The notes under the pieces: generated by a model
The model's database searches: none
What the model was told of the DNA's origin: nothing
What the model saw: the letters and a program-made list of their open reading frames with translations, nothing else
In this document: in pieces, positions 33,902 to 43,937 of the stretch
Layout of the letters: each line of letters starts with the position of its first letter
How positions within the stretch are numbered: position 1 is the stretch's first letter
Translations under genes and position numbers: made by a program
Assembly: GCA_027919835.1 (NCBI GenBank)
Contig: JANVFP010000007.1
Span: forward strand, 868,001 to 932,000
DNA: 64,000 nucleotides
Source: Lentinula raphanica
Taxonomy: Eukaryota; Basidiomycota; Agaricomycetes; Agaricales; Omphalotaceae
Direction: 5' to 3'

Positions 33902-35130
33902 CTACTCTTCATCTCCCTCCGAGTCCGATCCCTTCGGCGCTTCCTTCTCCTGTTCTTCCCCTTCACCTTCCTTCACTCCCAGTGCTACCCTCATCAAGTT
34001 CACGAGAGTTCCTTCGAGGTTAGAAAACCTCCTCTCGAGTGCCTGTAGGCGCTGGTCCGTCGTAGCTGCGGAGTCCCGAACCAACTCCGTTAGTTCGTGT
34101 TGACCTTGGACCATGTCAACAAACCCTTCCTTTAGGGCCTGAATATCAATCTCCAGGTTTGTTAACCTAGAGGAGCTGGTTTCCGGCCGACGAGGAAGTG
34201 GGACCTTGGCCTTCCGAGGTTTCGATTTTCGAGTGGGCGCTGCGGCGACGGCGACGGATCCGGTCCAGGTGCACTGTTGTTTATTGTCATGGCACGGCTG
34301 ACAGGCGACGGTGTTTTTGCCTTTTTGAGGTACGCATGCCTCGACTCTTTTGAGCCGACGGCACCTCTCGCATGCCTCTTGTTCCTTCGGTCTCATCTCC
34401 ACTCGGCTCGGGGTCGTCGTCGGAATCGTCATCGTCATCGTCGTCCCCTCCTGGATACTCGTCGTCACTGGGATCCCCACCAGTTCCGACGTTCTGTCTT
34501 TAAGTCAGGAAATGAAGAAAAAGGAGATGGATTAGTAACTTACCACAAAAGGAATAAAAGGAAATTCCGGTACATACCTTTTGCGAGAAGGTCCCGCTTC
34601 TCCGATGGCCTCCGCCGGAGACGCCCTGGTAGAGGCATTCTACAAGAGAAGTTAGCATTAGCAGTCGGAAAGGAAGGATTACTCACCGAGGTCCTCGAAA
34701 ACCGATGAAGCCGAGCAGCTCGAAGCTGCTCTGACGACGGTCCCTGACCGGAGTCAGCGACTTTGGCTTTTTTGGCCTTGTTGGCCTTCTCCTCCTCTGC
34801 CTTCCTCTTCTTCCCCTCCTTAATCGTCCGGCGGCGTTCCGCCTCTGCTGCCTCCTCTGCCTCCCGTCGGAGACGCTCCTCCTCCGCAAGGCGTGCTGCC
34901 TCTTCTTCCTCCTTTTTCTTTTCTTCGGCTTCTTCTGCTTCTCGCCGTCGTTGATTTTCCTCCCTCCGTTGCTGGAGCTCTTGCAGTGCCGCTTCCTCCT
35001 CCTCCGCCTCTCGTCGACGGCATTCGGTGGGTGTTTCTCGGTTCCGAGGCAAGAAAATGACCAACTCCTCCTCCCGACCGATGGCGGTGGTGGTGGTGAT
35101 GGTACTGACGTTTGGTTGAGAGCGGGACAT
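33902..35130 (-). CDS. gypsy-1 antisense accessory gene: coiled coil plus Cys-rich protein
   Basis: Lies antisense between pol and the 3' LTR. ATG at 35130 (MSRSQPNVSTITTTTAIG). Exon 1 34687-35130, intron GTGAGT..TTGTAG, exon 2 34578-34639, intron GTATGT.., exon 3 from 34493 (acceptor GACAG) to 33902; 365 aa. Exon 1 is a long Glu/Arg/Ala coiled coil with a nuclear-localisation-like KKRKAEEEKANKAKKAK. Exon 3 has C-x2-C-x8-C then C-x2-C-x6-C (CERCRRL..CQPCHDNKQQC), similar to a Zn2Cys6 binuclear cluster, followed by a second coiled coil and an acidic tail. A competing acceptor 4 nt upstream gives an Asp-rich frame that stops early. Antisense ORFs with zinc/coiled-coil products are known in some basidiomycete gypsy elements; the function is unknown. 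Confidence 0.6.
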
Positions 35131-35381
35131 GACGTAAGAGGGAAATTTTGGCTAAGTCCCTCATTCACCTTCGGCTTTTATACTTTCGGATCGGCGCACG
35201 GACCATGCTACTTTAGGGCCGGTCGATTCGCGTTTGGATTTGAGACCACCATCAAAACGTTTTTCCAAATCGGGCACCCCGATTCCATCGTTCTAGAATC
35301 GGACCGACGGAGTCATGTGATTGGATCAACCTAGTCATCTGATCGTGGTGATGATGTCATCGGCTTTCGAGGGCTCAAGCC

Positions 35382-35395
35382 TAAGAGGGGGATAC
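35382..35395 (+). promoter_or_regulatory. gypsy-1 polypurine tract
   Basis: AAGAGGGGGATAC lies immediately before the right LTR. It is the plus-strand primer site expected in Ty3/gypsy elements. Confidence 0.8.
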
Positions 35396-35982
35396 TGTTA
35401 CGACCATAATCTTCCGAGCTCCGTCGGAGCTCCACTTGGCGATTGGACTTAGAGATTTCCTGAATCTCTCTATTCATGCCTAGCAGTGTCCGCCTTGTCC
35501 CTCCTTCCAATTCTGTCGGCGCATCGGTCTGGTCTTATACTTGATTATGATCTTATTGTTTTATTCTCTGACAGCTCAGCTGACCTTTATATTGATTTAC
35601 TTTACAATAGCTTATTGTCTTTCTCACCTCCGATGCTGTAGTACCGAGATGTGTATCGTCTTATTGTACTTTAGAATAGACTGACTATCCGTACAGTATA
35701 TAAGGAGCTTGTACATACTTACATACCTCAGTTTTAATATCAACTTGAATTACCTCGTTAACGTTAACACTCACCTCTGTGCTCTCGGTGTCGTCTTGAT
35801 CGTCGATCATTGCCAACTCCGAACCTCCGTCGGACTTCGTACACGTTGTACTCGTCCTCCTCTGCTCTTTTGGTTGAACACGGCAACGTGGCGAGGGTGT
35901 TGCTCAATAACAACACTAACGTTCAACAGTCCTCTGTGTCTCTGATCGGAGCTCCGACTCCGTTGGTGGCATGGTCCTAACA
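35396..35982 (+). repeat. gypsy-1 right LTR
   Basis: 587 bp. Differs from the left LTR at about 13 sites by eye, about nine of them CG versus TG/CA, which fits methylated-cytosine decay. Followed by the target duplication CCATG (35983-35987). Confidence 0.9.
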
Positions 35983-37239
35983 CCATGCACGCAGTCGTTG
36001 TCAGTGAAAGAAGAGGGGAGTTTGGGTGGAGCTGGACGCATTACCACATGTTGAATATCGACTCGTTTCAAACATTTAGGTCCACTCTGAGAGAAGAAAT
36101 CGGGGTACATGTATGGTGTGTTGTCCACGTACTGCATCAGGAAAAATATTCCCATCTCTAGAGTCCCTAGAGATACCCCCCAATTCCTAGGCTGCTCAGA
36201 GATTTTTGTGAGCTTTGAAAGATCAAAAAACATCCTAGAGATCCTGAAAGATCCTGAAAGCATCTGAAAGCACCAGAAAGCACTAGAAAGCACTAGAAAG
36301 CACCCAGAGAATTTTTAGAAGCCTCAAAGAACTCAGATACTCTAGGCTCTCTGAGACTACCTAGGAATTGGGGGTATCTCTGGGGACTCTAGAGATGAGA
36401 ATATTTTTCCTGATGTGGAACAGAAGCCGAAAATCTGGGTGGCAAAAATGAAGGATGAAAACATATTTCAAAGGTTCAGTGCTATCCTCGTCGACAGCAG
36501 TTTCTTCATCGGACATTCCAAGATATGTGAGGTGATCCAATGCATGTAAGACATAGCTCCAGAAATCTAAACCCTCGTCATCACTAACTGCTTTGCACAT
36601 GGAAATCATCTTGGCAGCAATACGCTGTCTCCGTTGAAATTTCTAGAGGCAAATGAGGAGCTTGGAGGGCTGGATTGTGTATTACACAGACCGTTACAAG
36701 CATGCTTCTATGAGCTTTCTTGGTTTTGATATCAGTAGTATAAGAGATTCCCTTCAGTTTGAGGTTGCGCGCATCACTGATGATTCGATCGATCCTAGAT
36801 GCAAAGAGAGAGCGCCAATCTATGGTAATGACATCGAGCGGGTTCGTATCATTGAAAGTGATAGAGCGAGCCTCCATAGTCAACAGTTCGACAACTGCCT
36901 GATTCCATTCAGAATTGTTGGTTGTGCCAGCTGTATCTAATTGCAACGCCTGGAGCTTGGGACTGTAAAGTTTCCGATCCTGTCTGAACAAGGATTTGTC
37001 GGATTCGCAAACAGAGTCCTTGAGACAAGCTTCGTATGTGTATTGTATATTGAAGGCATGATGTATTATATCGCGCGCGCAATTGACTATGAGGATGTGT
37101 TAGATATGCAGACAAGAGTGTCCCTAGGTACACACATTGATTTCTGTGTCAGTGATCTGAGAAAGATTATACTGTGCTTCAGGCATGAGAAGAAAGTCAA
37201 TAGTGCGTCCGATCCAATATGAGGGAGAAGGAAAACCGC
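35983..37239 (-). pseudogene. Host gene (5' part) interrupted by gypsy-1 and a MITE
   Basis: Exons by eye: about 37132-37239, 36698-37086, and a last exon from 36642 leftward. The last exon is broken by a 281-bp MITE (36135-36415) and then by gypsy-1 at 35982. Peptides look conserved rather than random: SYWIGRTIDFLLMPEAQYN, DIIHHAFNIQYTYEACLKD, then EWNQAVVELLTMEARS, RIDRIISDARNLKLKG, RRQRIAAKMISMCKAVSDDE, YVDNTPYMYPDFFSQSGPK. Removal of both elements plus one duplication each keeps one open frame. I do not recognise the family; it is largely helical and acidic, with no membrane span. Upstream exons beyond 37239 could not be found. Confidence 0.55.
36135..36415. mobile_element. CATCAGG-family MITE, 281 bp
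   Basis: Ends CATCAGGAAAAATATTC and GAATATTTTTCCTGATG, with terminal inverted repeats continuing about 55 bp. A 2-bp duplication TG flanks it (36133-36134 and 36416-36417). The middle is a short AGAAAGCACT-like tandem array. Excision with one TG restores the minus-strand host frame (..RLLF/QYVDN..). Same family as 15622-16593. Confidence 0.85.
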
Positions 37240-37902
37240 CTTAAGCTTCTCTGGGCGCCAGAGTTGCCTTATTTGGGCAAGCGCCTAAAAAAACTGGGCA
37301 ATCACTTTCGCGATGGAAAAATCGAAAAAAATGCGGGCGTTATAGATTAGCTTGATTTGGTGCGAAAGATAATCTATAATCAATGTGAAAGGGTTTATTG
37401 AATTAATGCGAAAGAAAATCAATTTTCGAGGTGAAAGAAGATCTTCAAAGGGTGAGACATGGCCCAATATTCAAGCCGCAAAATGGCATCCATTATCAAT
37501 GGGAAAGATTATATATAAAGTGCGTACAATGTGCTATTTATGGCAGGAAATTGGGTAAAAACTACGAGCGTCAATCGACTTTTTTATTCTAACTTTCCCG
37601 ACCTGTAAAATTATGCTCCGCCCCTAGTGAGAGGTACGTGAATTTTGGATTCAATCAGGATTCAACCGACGGGTCTCTTTACCTTGTTTGTAAAGGAGGA
37701 AATCCATCCACGCAAAAACCTCAACACACACACACACACTATGATGTCGTCTTTTCTTCCTGTATCCCCTGCGAACTCAAAATCCCGCATTGCTCTACAT
37801 ATATCTACACCCGTTCTCCTTCTCCTGTCGTCATAATCGCCACGTCTACAATGGCTCAATAATCACTCTTGCTAGACAGTACCGCTTGACACTGATATGC
37901 TC
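37240..37902. other. No gene seen; AT-rich stretch and CA microsatellite
   Basis: 37290-37620 is AT-rich with recurring GAAAGAAAATC/GATGAAAG-like words. A (CA)n run lies at about 37722-37739. Nothing supports a gene. Confidence 0.4.
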
Positions 37903-38191
37903 ATCTCAAAGGCGTGAATGCCGCTCATTGATTGTCCGTTCGCTCCTGGCTGTACGCGCAATCTCCACGGGCTCCACTCAAAAACCTTGATAATGAAACT
38001 ACACATCTTTCTCCCCTCAACCACTTGGAGCAGCCTCGAGCATATGCTGATACGGGGTGATATGGGTCAGGAACGATAAGCCTTGATTATCTCCCTGTTT
38101 CGAGGACAAAATCCCTCGTTTGAACACTGGTCTGACCGGAACCAGGTGGATTGTTCTGATAGGGCGAGAAAGAAGACGGGCAAGCCGACGT
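37903..38191. repeat. Direct repeat R1 upstream of secreted-protein gene 1
   Basis: About 290 bp matching 39901-40205 with scattered changes. Shared blocks are GAATGCCGCTCATTGATTGT, CTCGAGCATATGCTGATA, GATATGGGTCAGGAACGATA and ATTATCTCCCTGTTTC. R1 and R2 bracket the gene at 38629-39586. A degenerate third copy seems to lie around 45800-46075, upstream of the paralogous gene. Confidence 0.75.
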
Positions 38192-38628
38192 TATTCGATA
38201 CGCACCGGTGAAGTGTGTGTGCATCAGAGTGTAGAAAGGGCTCACAATGGTTGTCATAGGATAGTAGTCTTTGCCAGTGTGCACGGTCTACACATGAGTT
38301 CATAGGAGGCCCTTTGTGTGATGCATAGCAGCACATAGCGGAGATTCGAGAGCTTTCGATGGTCACCATGTTCCAGCCCAGGATCTTGCCAATTGGTGCG
38401 CAAATTCTTTCTATATCCTTCTGCACAACGATAACGACTATCATCGCTCGATTAGACAGCTTCCCCCCTCTATCAATTGTCATACATAAAGCCCTCGTAA
38501 GGACCATAATATTCCCTCAGAGCTGGTCTCCCCTCACTGTAGACTTCGATAACGTTTACCCTCAACCCACCCCTCTGTTGTCCCATCGAAAAAAAGTTTC
38601 CCTTCGAAAGAATCTACACTTGCTATCG

Positions 38629-39586
38629 ATGTCTAGATCAACGACCACGCCTCGTATGCTAGCCATCTTGTTCCTCGGAGCATCCATCTCGTCTGGCGTT
38701 CTCACCGCTCCCACTGTGATACCTTACCCTTTAACAAGTTCCGCATTGACCTCTTCGACCGGGGTTCCGCCATCGTCTCAACTTGGGACCGGACAGGGAT
38801 CTGAGCTGTCCAGAGGCCAGGTCGGTCATAATGCGCCGGTGCAACTTCAAGGCGAGTGTGACTCTGGAGTTGAACATACCAAGATTGTTCATCGCCGAGT
38901 ATGTTTCATACCCTTCTGCTTGGATTGTTCGGAACAATATTGACAAAATCGCCATAGGACAATTCTTATGGCGTTTTCTTTCAGGACGGTGAACATGGAG
39001 AGGATGATGAGGACGTGAGTAGATGCTGAATTATTGATATTGCTTTTTTCCCTTTTCTGACCAATTGTTCTGCATTATTGGCACCCTCTAGCTCAATGCC
39101 ACTGTCCTTGAGGAACGAATCGATCTCTCAAAGCGGGGTTCCTGCTTTTCCACGCTCGCAGATCTGTCAGCGGACGAGGTAGGCTGTATCAACTTGGATC
39201 TGCATGTTCCATCCTCTGACTTGGTTTTTTTTCGCCATTCTTTTCCCCGTGCTACGCAGGTGACTAGGCTGATAGAACAGTATAAGGAGGACGAGGAGAG
39301 ACTCGAGTCGATGGGTAGAAAAGGTGGCGAACTAGATTTATTCATAGCCGACACCAGTAAACCCCTGCGTCCGGAAACCCTCAGCTCACTTAAAACAAAA
39401 CACACGGACGCCATCAAAGAGCTTGAAACCATCAAGAGGAACGCAAAACTAGCATTTGGCAGAAGGCATCAGTTCCAGGACGACTCTTCTGAACGGGCCT
39501 GGAGAAACTACCGAAGAGCCGAGAAACTAATTTCCCAGTGGAGAGACACAGTGCTTTATGGTGGAGAGACAGTGGGCAATAATTAG
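38629..39586 (+). CDS. Small secreted protein 1 (candidate effector)
   Basis: Exons 38629-38898, 38985-39014, 39092-39178, 39260-39586; 237 aa. The N-terminus MSRSTTTPRMLAILFLGASI, followed by SSGVLTA, is a typical signal peptide. A Ser/Thr/Pro-rich stretch and a short acidic exon (DGEHGEDDED) follow. Exon 3 contains a dibasic site (LSKRGSC) like a Kex2 processing site, then a charged helical C-terminal part of about 110 residues. Exon number, phases and the position of the KR site match the paralogue at 46636-47592, and the 70 nt before the ATG are also similar. No known domain; secretion is inferred from the signal peptide. Fungal effector candidates often look like this. Confidence 0.7.
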
Positions 39587-39900
39587 TAAACCAAAATTCG
39601 ATATAGCAATAAGGTATATTTGATACAGCAAATGTAAACACTCTGCCCCTCCTTCTCCTCCATTCACATACCGTAGTCATAAGTAGCACCTGGCGTCCCA
39701 ACCTCCGCGAGAATCAAATCTAAGACCTTGGATGATGATAAAGGTTCGCGATCTCAACAACGCGACCCCTCCTTCGAGTCTACTCCTTCCTGGCAGTTTG
39801 CTTAGTGCTATTTTCTCCAATCTTTCTTCGTTCTCTAGTTCCCTGGTCACGACTCGTGAGTTTCTCTTCTTGATTATTGTGAGTTTGGTCACTGAAACTT

Positions 39901-40205
39901 ATCTCAAAGTTGTGAATGCCGCTCATTGATTGTTCATTCGCTCCTGGCTGTACGTGCAATCTCCACGAGCTCCGCTCAAAATTTGAAACCTTGATAATAA
40001 AACTACCGTACAGCTTCAAGCTGCCCTCAACTGGCACTCGGAGCAACCTCGAGCATATGCTGATATGGGATGATATGGGTCAGGAACGATAATCCTCAAT
40101 TATCTCCCTGTTTCAAGGGAAAAAATCGCTCGTTTGAACACAGCTCTGACCGGAACCATGTGAACTGTTCTGATAGCGCGAGGAACAAGACGGGCGAGCC
40201 GACGT
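39901..40205. repeat. Direct repeat R2 downstream of secreted-protein gene 1
   Basis: Second copy of R1 (37903-38191), about 2.0 kb away in the same orientation. This suggests a former tandem duplication of a gene unit whose second gene body was lost. Confidence 0.75.
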
Positions 40206-42144
40206 AGACTCGTTCCCAGTGGTCGAAGTGACTCGCTGCGTTGTTGATGACAGTCGATGAGTCTGTTCAATGAAACTTACTACTTTGATAGCATCCTCGA
40301 TCTGTCCTCTTTGTCGTCCTTTGTCAATAACAAATCCGAAAGTGCCGAAACTCAAAGTCTTGAGAGTGGAAGAACCTCGAAGAACGAATAATTTAGGAAG
40401 CGCCCAAACAGGGATGAGAAATAACCGGAGGCGCCCGTTCGTTTGTTTGTCAACACAAAATGTTCGATACCTAGCACACATCACTCTCTAAGCCTACTCG
40501 CATACACGCGTTCGCTCCATAAACGCTTCTATCGAGATGGAGCATGGAAGGAAATTGGAATATACCTGGAATATACGAAGGCTTGGACTTGATACAACTC
40601 CTCCTCCAACACCAATCGAACGCGACCCCTCATTAACATCCACCGGACGCGTTGTCAACGTATGTGTACCGGTTCCTCTCTCCATCTTCTCAGGTTTCTT
40701 CACTTTTCCATCTCCTCAGCCAGACTTGAAATGGTGTATCCCGGCCTTCGAGGTTGATTCAGTTACCCTCTTTCCTCATCCCTCCACTCCACGATCTTCC
40801 TCGAACTAGAGTACCTTGCTCTTTTTGGGGCAGAGATTCGGAACTCTAGTGCTCAAGCGCTCACTACCGGTACTAAGTGGTTCCCGTTCACTCTGTTCAC
40901 GCCACGCAGTCTCAGCTCACATCCGACCCTGGGAACACTTAGCCTGTAACGACGATGATGAGAAAACCTACTCTGCTCACCGCTTGCACTCCTCGAGCTC
41001 AAACTCCAAGAGGAAATTGCGCCGTCTGGATGTGCAGTCGTTTTGACGACTGTGATGGGGAGGTTGGAAACAGTGGGAGGGGAATACAATGACTCGGACG
41101 CGAATGGCTTTCGAGGACTTAGGATAATGCGAAAGGATGACTGAGACAGGTCTGAGGGTATGCAACTCTCGTTCCCGGTCGTCACCTTACCCTCACCGAT
41201 ATTGCAGAAAGCGAAAACTTCAATCCATCTCTCAACCTTTTCTCCGATACCCCTGGCCCTCTCTTCGTCCATCTCCCCTCCTTCAAAGTATTTCTCCCAA
41301 GGAGACTCGTGTTGGCGTATACAAATCATCGTATATCCTCGAAATCTCGCTCCGCTTCCCACCTTCCCGTCGAATACAATCATATATCGAGCAGGCATAG
41401 CCTTCACGCCTGAGTTTCAAGCTTTCCTTCCAACCTCTTTCCTCGACTCGTTTATCCATCTCCTGTCCTCCTCCTGTCAAACGTGTTTTCGGCGGTGAAC
41501 GCCGCCACATCGTGCTTGGGGCGGGTCAAGGGAAATTGGAACGGAGACGTTGAACGAGGTAACGTCTTTTTCTCTAATTATATTTCCTTCACTGAGCGAC
41601 TCATCTTACATCTCTATCTCCGTGTTTTAGCTGTCGAAGAGACGTAGATGACATTGGTTGATATACTAGCTGCTCGCAAAATCCTCGTACCGACTGTCAA
41701 TCCAACTTGGATGTCCGTGGTCATTGACTCATTATGAGTCCATTCGACATAACCTAGCCTAAATGCCAGACGAGTAGGCGAAAAGCGTTACAAAGCAAAG
41801 TATATGCCTTCAAACCTGACAACGTCGGATACTCTTGTGACTTTTCTCTCTCTGGCATGAGTCCATCTGAAGGACTCTGAAGGACGTATTTTCCAGTTCC
41901 GTTCACTTTTTGCAACCAATTGGTGTGAGTACGTCGAAGTTTTTGAGGTCAATAGTGAAGGACTATGAACAGAGGATACATAGAGAAACGAGAGCGAATC
42001 GAAGAAGATCAAAGAGTAAGACTGCTGCCAGGTGAACAATGTGACCGTTATCTTATACAGCGCCTAATTTAGTGCCCAGACATTCTGGGCGCCTAAGCGC
42101 GTTCGTCTCTTGTTCATCTCTTTCATCTTGTAACAAGCCACACA
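40206..42144. other. Mostly non-coding; one exon-like ORF
   Basis: CT-rich and degenerate. The only coding-like segment is at 41197-41409 (-), listed separately. A GAGGTAACGT segment near 41558 resembles intron-like segments near 44503, 62399 and 63864. Confidence 0.35.
41197..41409 (-). pseudogene. Exon-like ORF, unrecognised
   Basis: About 71 codons between a possible acceptor (CTCAG before 41409) and a possible donor (GTGAGG after 41197). The peptide RYMIVFDGKVGSGARFRGY, then MICIRQHESPWEKYFEGGE and IGEKVERWIEVFAF has real-protein composition, but I find no convincing flanking exons or start. Confidence 0.3.
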
Positions 42145-43937
42145 ATGACCCGGGGCCACTCGACCTTCTCATTCGAACGCGAAGGAACATCTATCAAGAC
42201 GGTTACGACTAATGTAAGTCGAGACAGATTACAACGTAGACGCGATTTATTGACAATCATACATAGGGGAATACCATGGTAGACGGCTTCTTAGAGCATA
42301 GTCCCAGTTGGCTGCTCCTCCTGATCGCTGAATTTACTGGACGTTCAATTCCACCCTCGGATATGCACGAACCAAACGAACCAAAGCCGCTGTCTTTTTG
42401 TTCACTGGAGGAGCTGTGCCCCGGAATCGACAAAGAGAACGTGCCGGAATTGGTCCGCGACCGAAAACAGTTTACCAAGTTGGGTCAGTGGATTGACGAT
42501 TCCGGAAAGTTCATCGTAGGACTTGGTGAGTCAAAGGTCCTGTCGTATGCTCAGACTGATTATTATGTTCGATCTAGCCATCAGTGGTGTTTCTGAGAAC
42601 CCTTGGCAACCTCCTCAATACAACGCTCACACTCTAGTCGCATATGTGTTCGTTAATGACCCAGCTAAATACCCATCCTATAGCCAATGGTCTATCGACA
42701 TCGAAGTTTTCATTGCAGAGCCAGAAGCCGGCGCCAAGGAGCACCATTTGACGCGAGAGAAAACGCATCTAGGAGTTCAACGAAATCAGAAAGTGTTTCC
42801 TATGAGTAAAGCGTCCTTCTCGACAGAAATTGTCAAATTTACTGACATGGTTTTCCAGTGTTCCGACTGGATATTGAAACGTTTTTGAAGAAACTCCAAC
42901 GCTATGATTCAGTCTGGCAGTTCCGCGAAGCGAACATGATCTACACGATCAATTGGCAGCATACTGAAGTTCGAAAACCTGATGTCTCCGGAGTCAAGAG
43001 CGTTCTGGCAGTGACTGAGCTGATGCTTCTCGTTTGCGATCATCTCAACTTGCCCTCTATCGAGGCGTTACGCCAGACATGCAAGCATTTCCGCAGTATG
43101 CAACCCCTGGCCGATATCGGACGTACCCGCATGCAAAATGCCCTTCTCTACGTTTTCAACACCGGGGACCAACTCGAGAGAGAGGGGAGAGAGCGAATCG
43201 TCAAGACATTCAACGCCCTTCTCCTCGCTGGGGGCAGTATCGTCGGGGGCTCCACTGCTCTGCATGTTTTGTGTCCAGGGAATTGGCTCCCGGCGGACCT
43301 GGACATCGTCGTGCGGGAGGCTCAACAGGCGGCCATGGAGGACTTTCTGACAGAGATTGGTTTCGTTCTGAATCAAGAACGGACTCGCGACAGTGAGACT
43401 TTTTACCCTGGTGGGCAAGACTCGGACTGTCGTGAAGCAATTAAATTTACCTATCGTCGGTTCGAAAACCCGATCGCGGGTCGTGCAGGAGTCGATCTTT
43501 GCATCGTGCACCCTTGGACTATTTCCGCGCCGGCTGAGTTTGTGTTGACTTACCACTCTACGGTGGTGATGAATTTTTGGACGGGTCGTTCGATTCATTG
43601 TCTGTGGCCGGCTCTTACGCTGAAGGGGAAGTTGCTTCGTAACAAGTTTACTCCGACACCGAAAGTAGAGGCTGCTTTGAGGAAGTATGCGTGAGTGGTC
43701 TTTCCTGTTCGCTGTCGACTCCGGCATTTTCTGATTACGGTTGATGTTAGTCAACGTGGATTCTATGATATACATGATAAACGTCCGAAAGCATTGCAAC
43801 ATTGGTTTGGGGTGAGGCATCCGAACGACAAGTCTATTCGATATCTACAGGACGACTATCCCAATATCGCGGATGAACGGTTGACAATCAAGACGATTCC
43901 GGGTCCCACCTGGCGTAAAGAGCTTGTAGTGGTTTAG
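42145..43937 (+). CDS. F-box-like plus nucleotidyltransferase-like protein
   Basis: Exons 42145-42213, 42267-42525, 42578-42805, 42859-43690, 43751-43937; 1,575 nt, 524 aa, phases consistent, all introns GT..AG. An F-box-like segment (VLAVTELMLLVCDHLNLPSI, then ALRQTCKHF) lies just past the middle. About 50 residues later LLLAGGSIVGGSTALHVL and, some 12 residues on, ADLDIVV form the pattern of a nucleotidyltransferase fold (glycine-rich GGS-type loop followed by DxD). The C-terminal part fits a compact enzyme domain without known motifs. The F-box suggests an SCF ubiquitin-ligase adaptor; the NTase-like core might be catalytic or a binding module. Both calls are by motif only. No disruption seen. 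Confidence 0.65.

Larger units (their letters stand above)
24682..35982 (+). mobile_element. gypsy-1: Ty3/gypsy chromovirus, 11.3 kb, nested and inactive
   Basis: 587-bp LTRs (24682-25268 and 35396-35982) start TGTTACGACC and end GGTCCTAACA. The 5-bp target duplication CCATG lies at 24677-24681 and 35983-35987. Order: LTR, gag (split by a 2.63-kb element), pol (protease, RT, RNase H, integrase, chromodomain), antisense accessory gene, polypurine tract, LTR. Without the nested element it would be about 8.7 kb. The LTRs differ at about 13 positions by eye (about 98% identity). Pol carries a premature TGA and a frameshift. Confidence 0.92.

Noticed and set aside
34683..35168. Arg-rich and Gly/Ser-rich alternative minus-strand frames over the antisense accessory gene
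   Set aside because: They are shifted readings of the Glu/Arg coiled-coil exon and lack splice continuity to the Cys-rich exon.
38067..38507. 146-codon minus-strand frame over repeat R1 and the secreted-protein promoter
   Set aside because: It spans repeat and promoter sequence, has no domain, and is not preserved in repeat R2.
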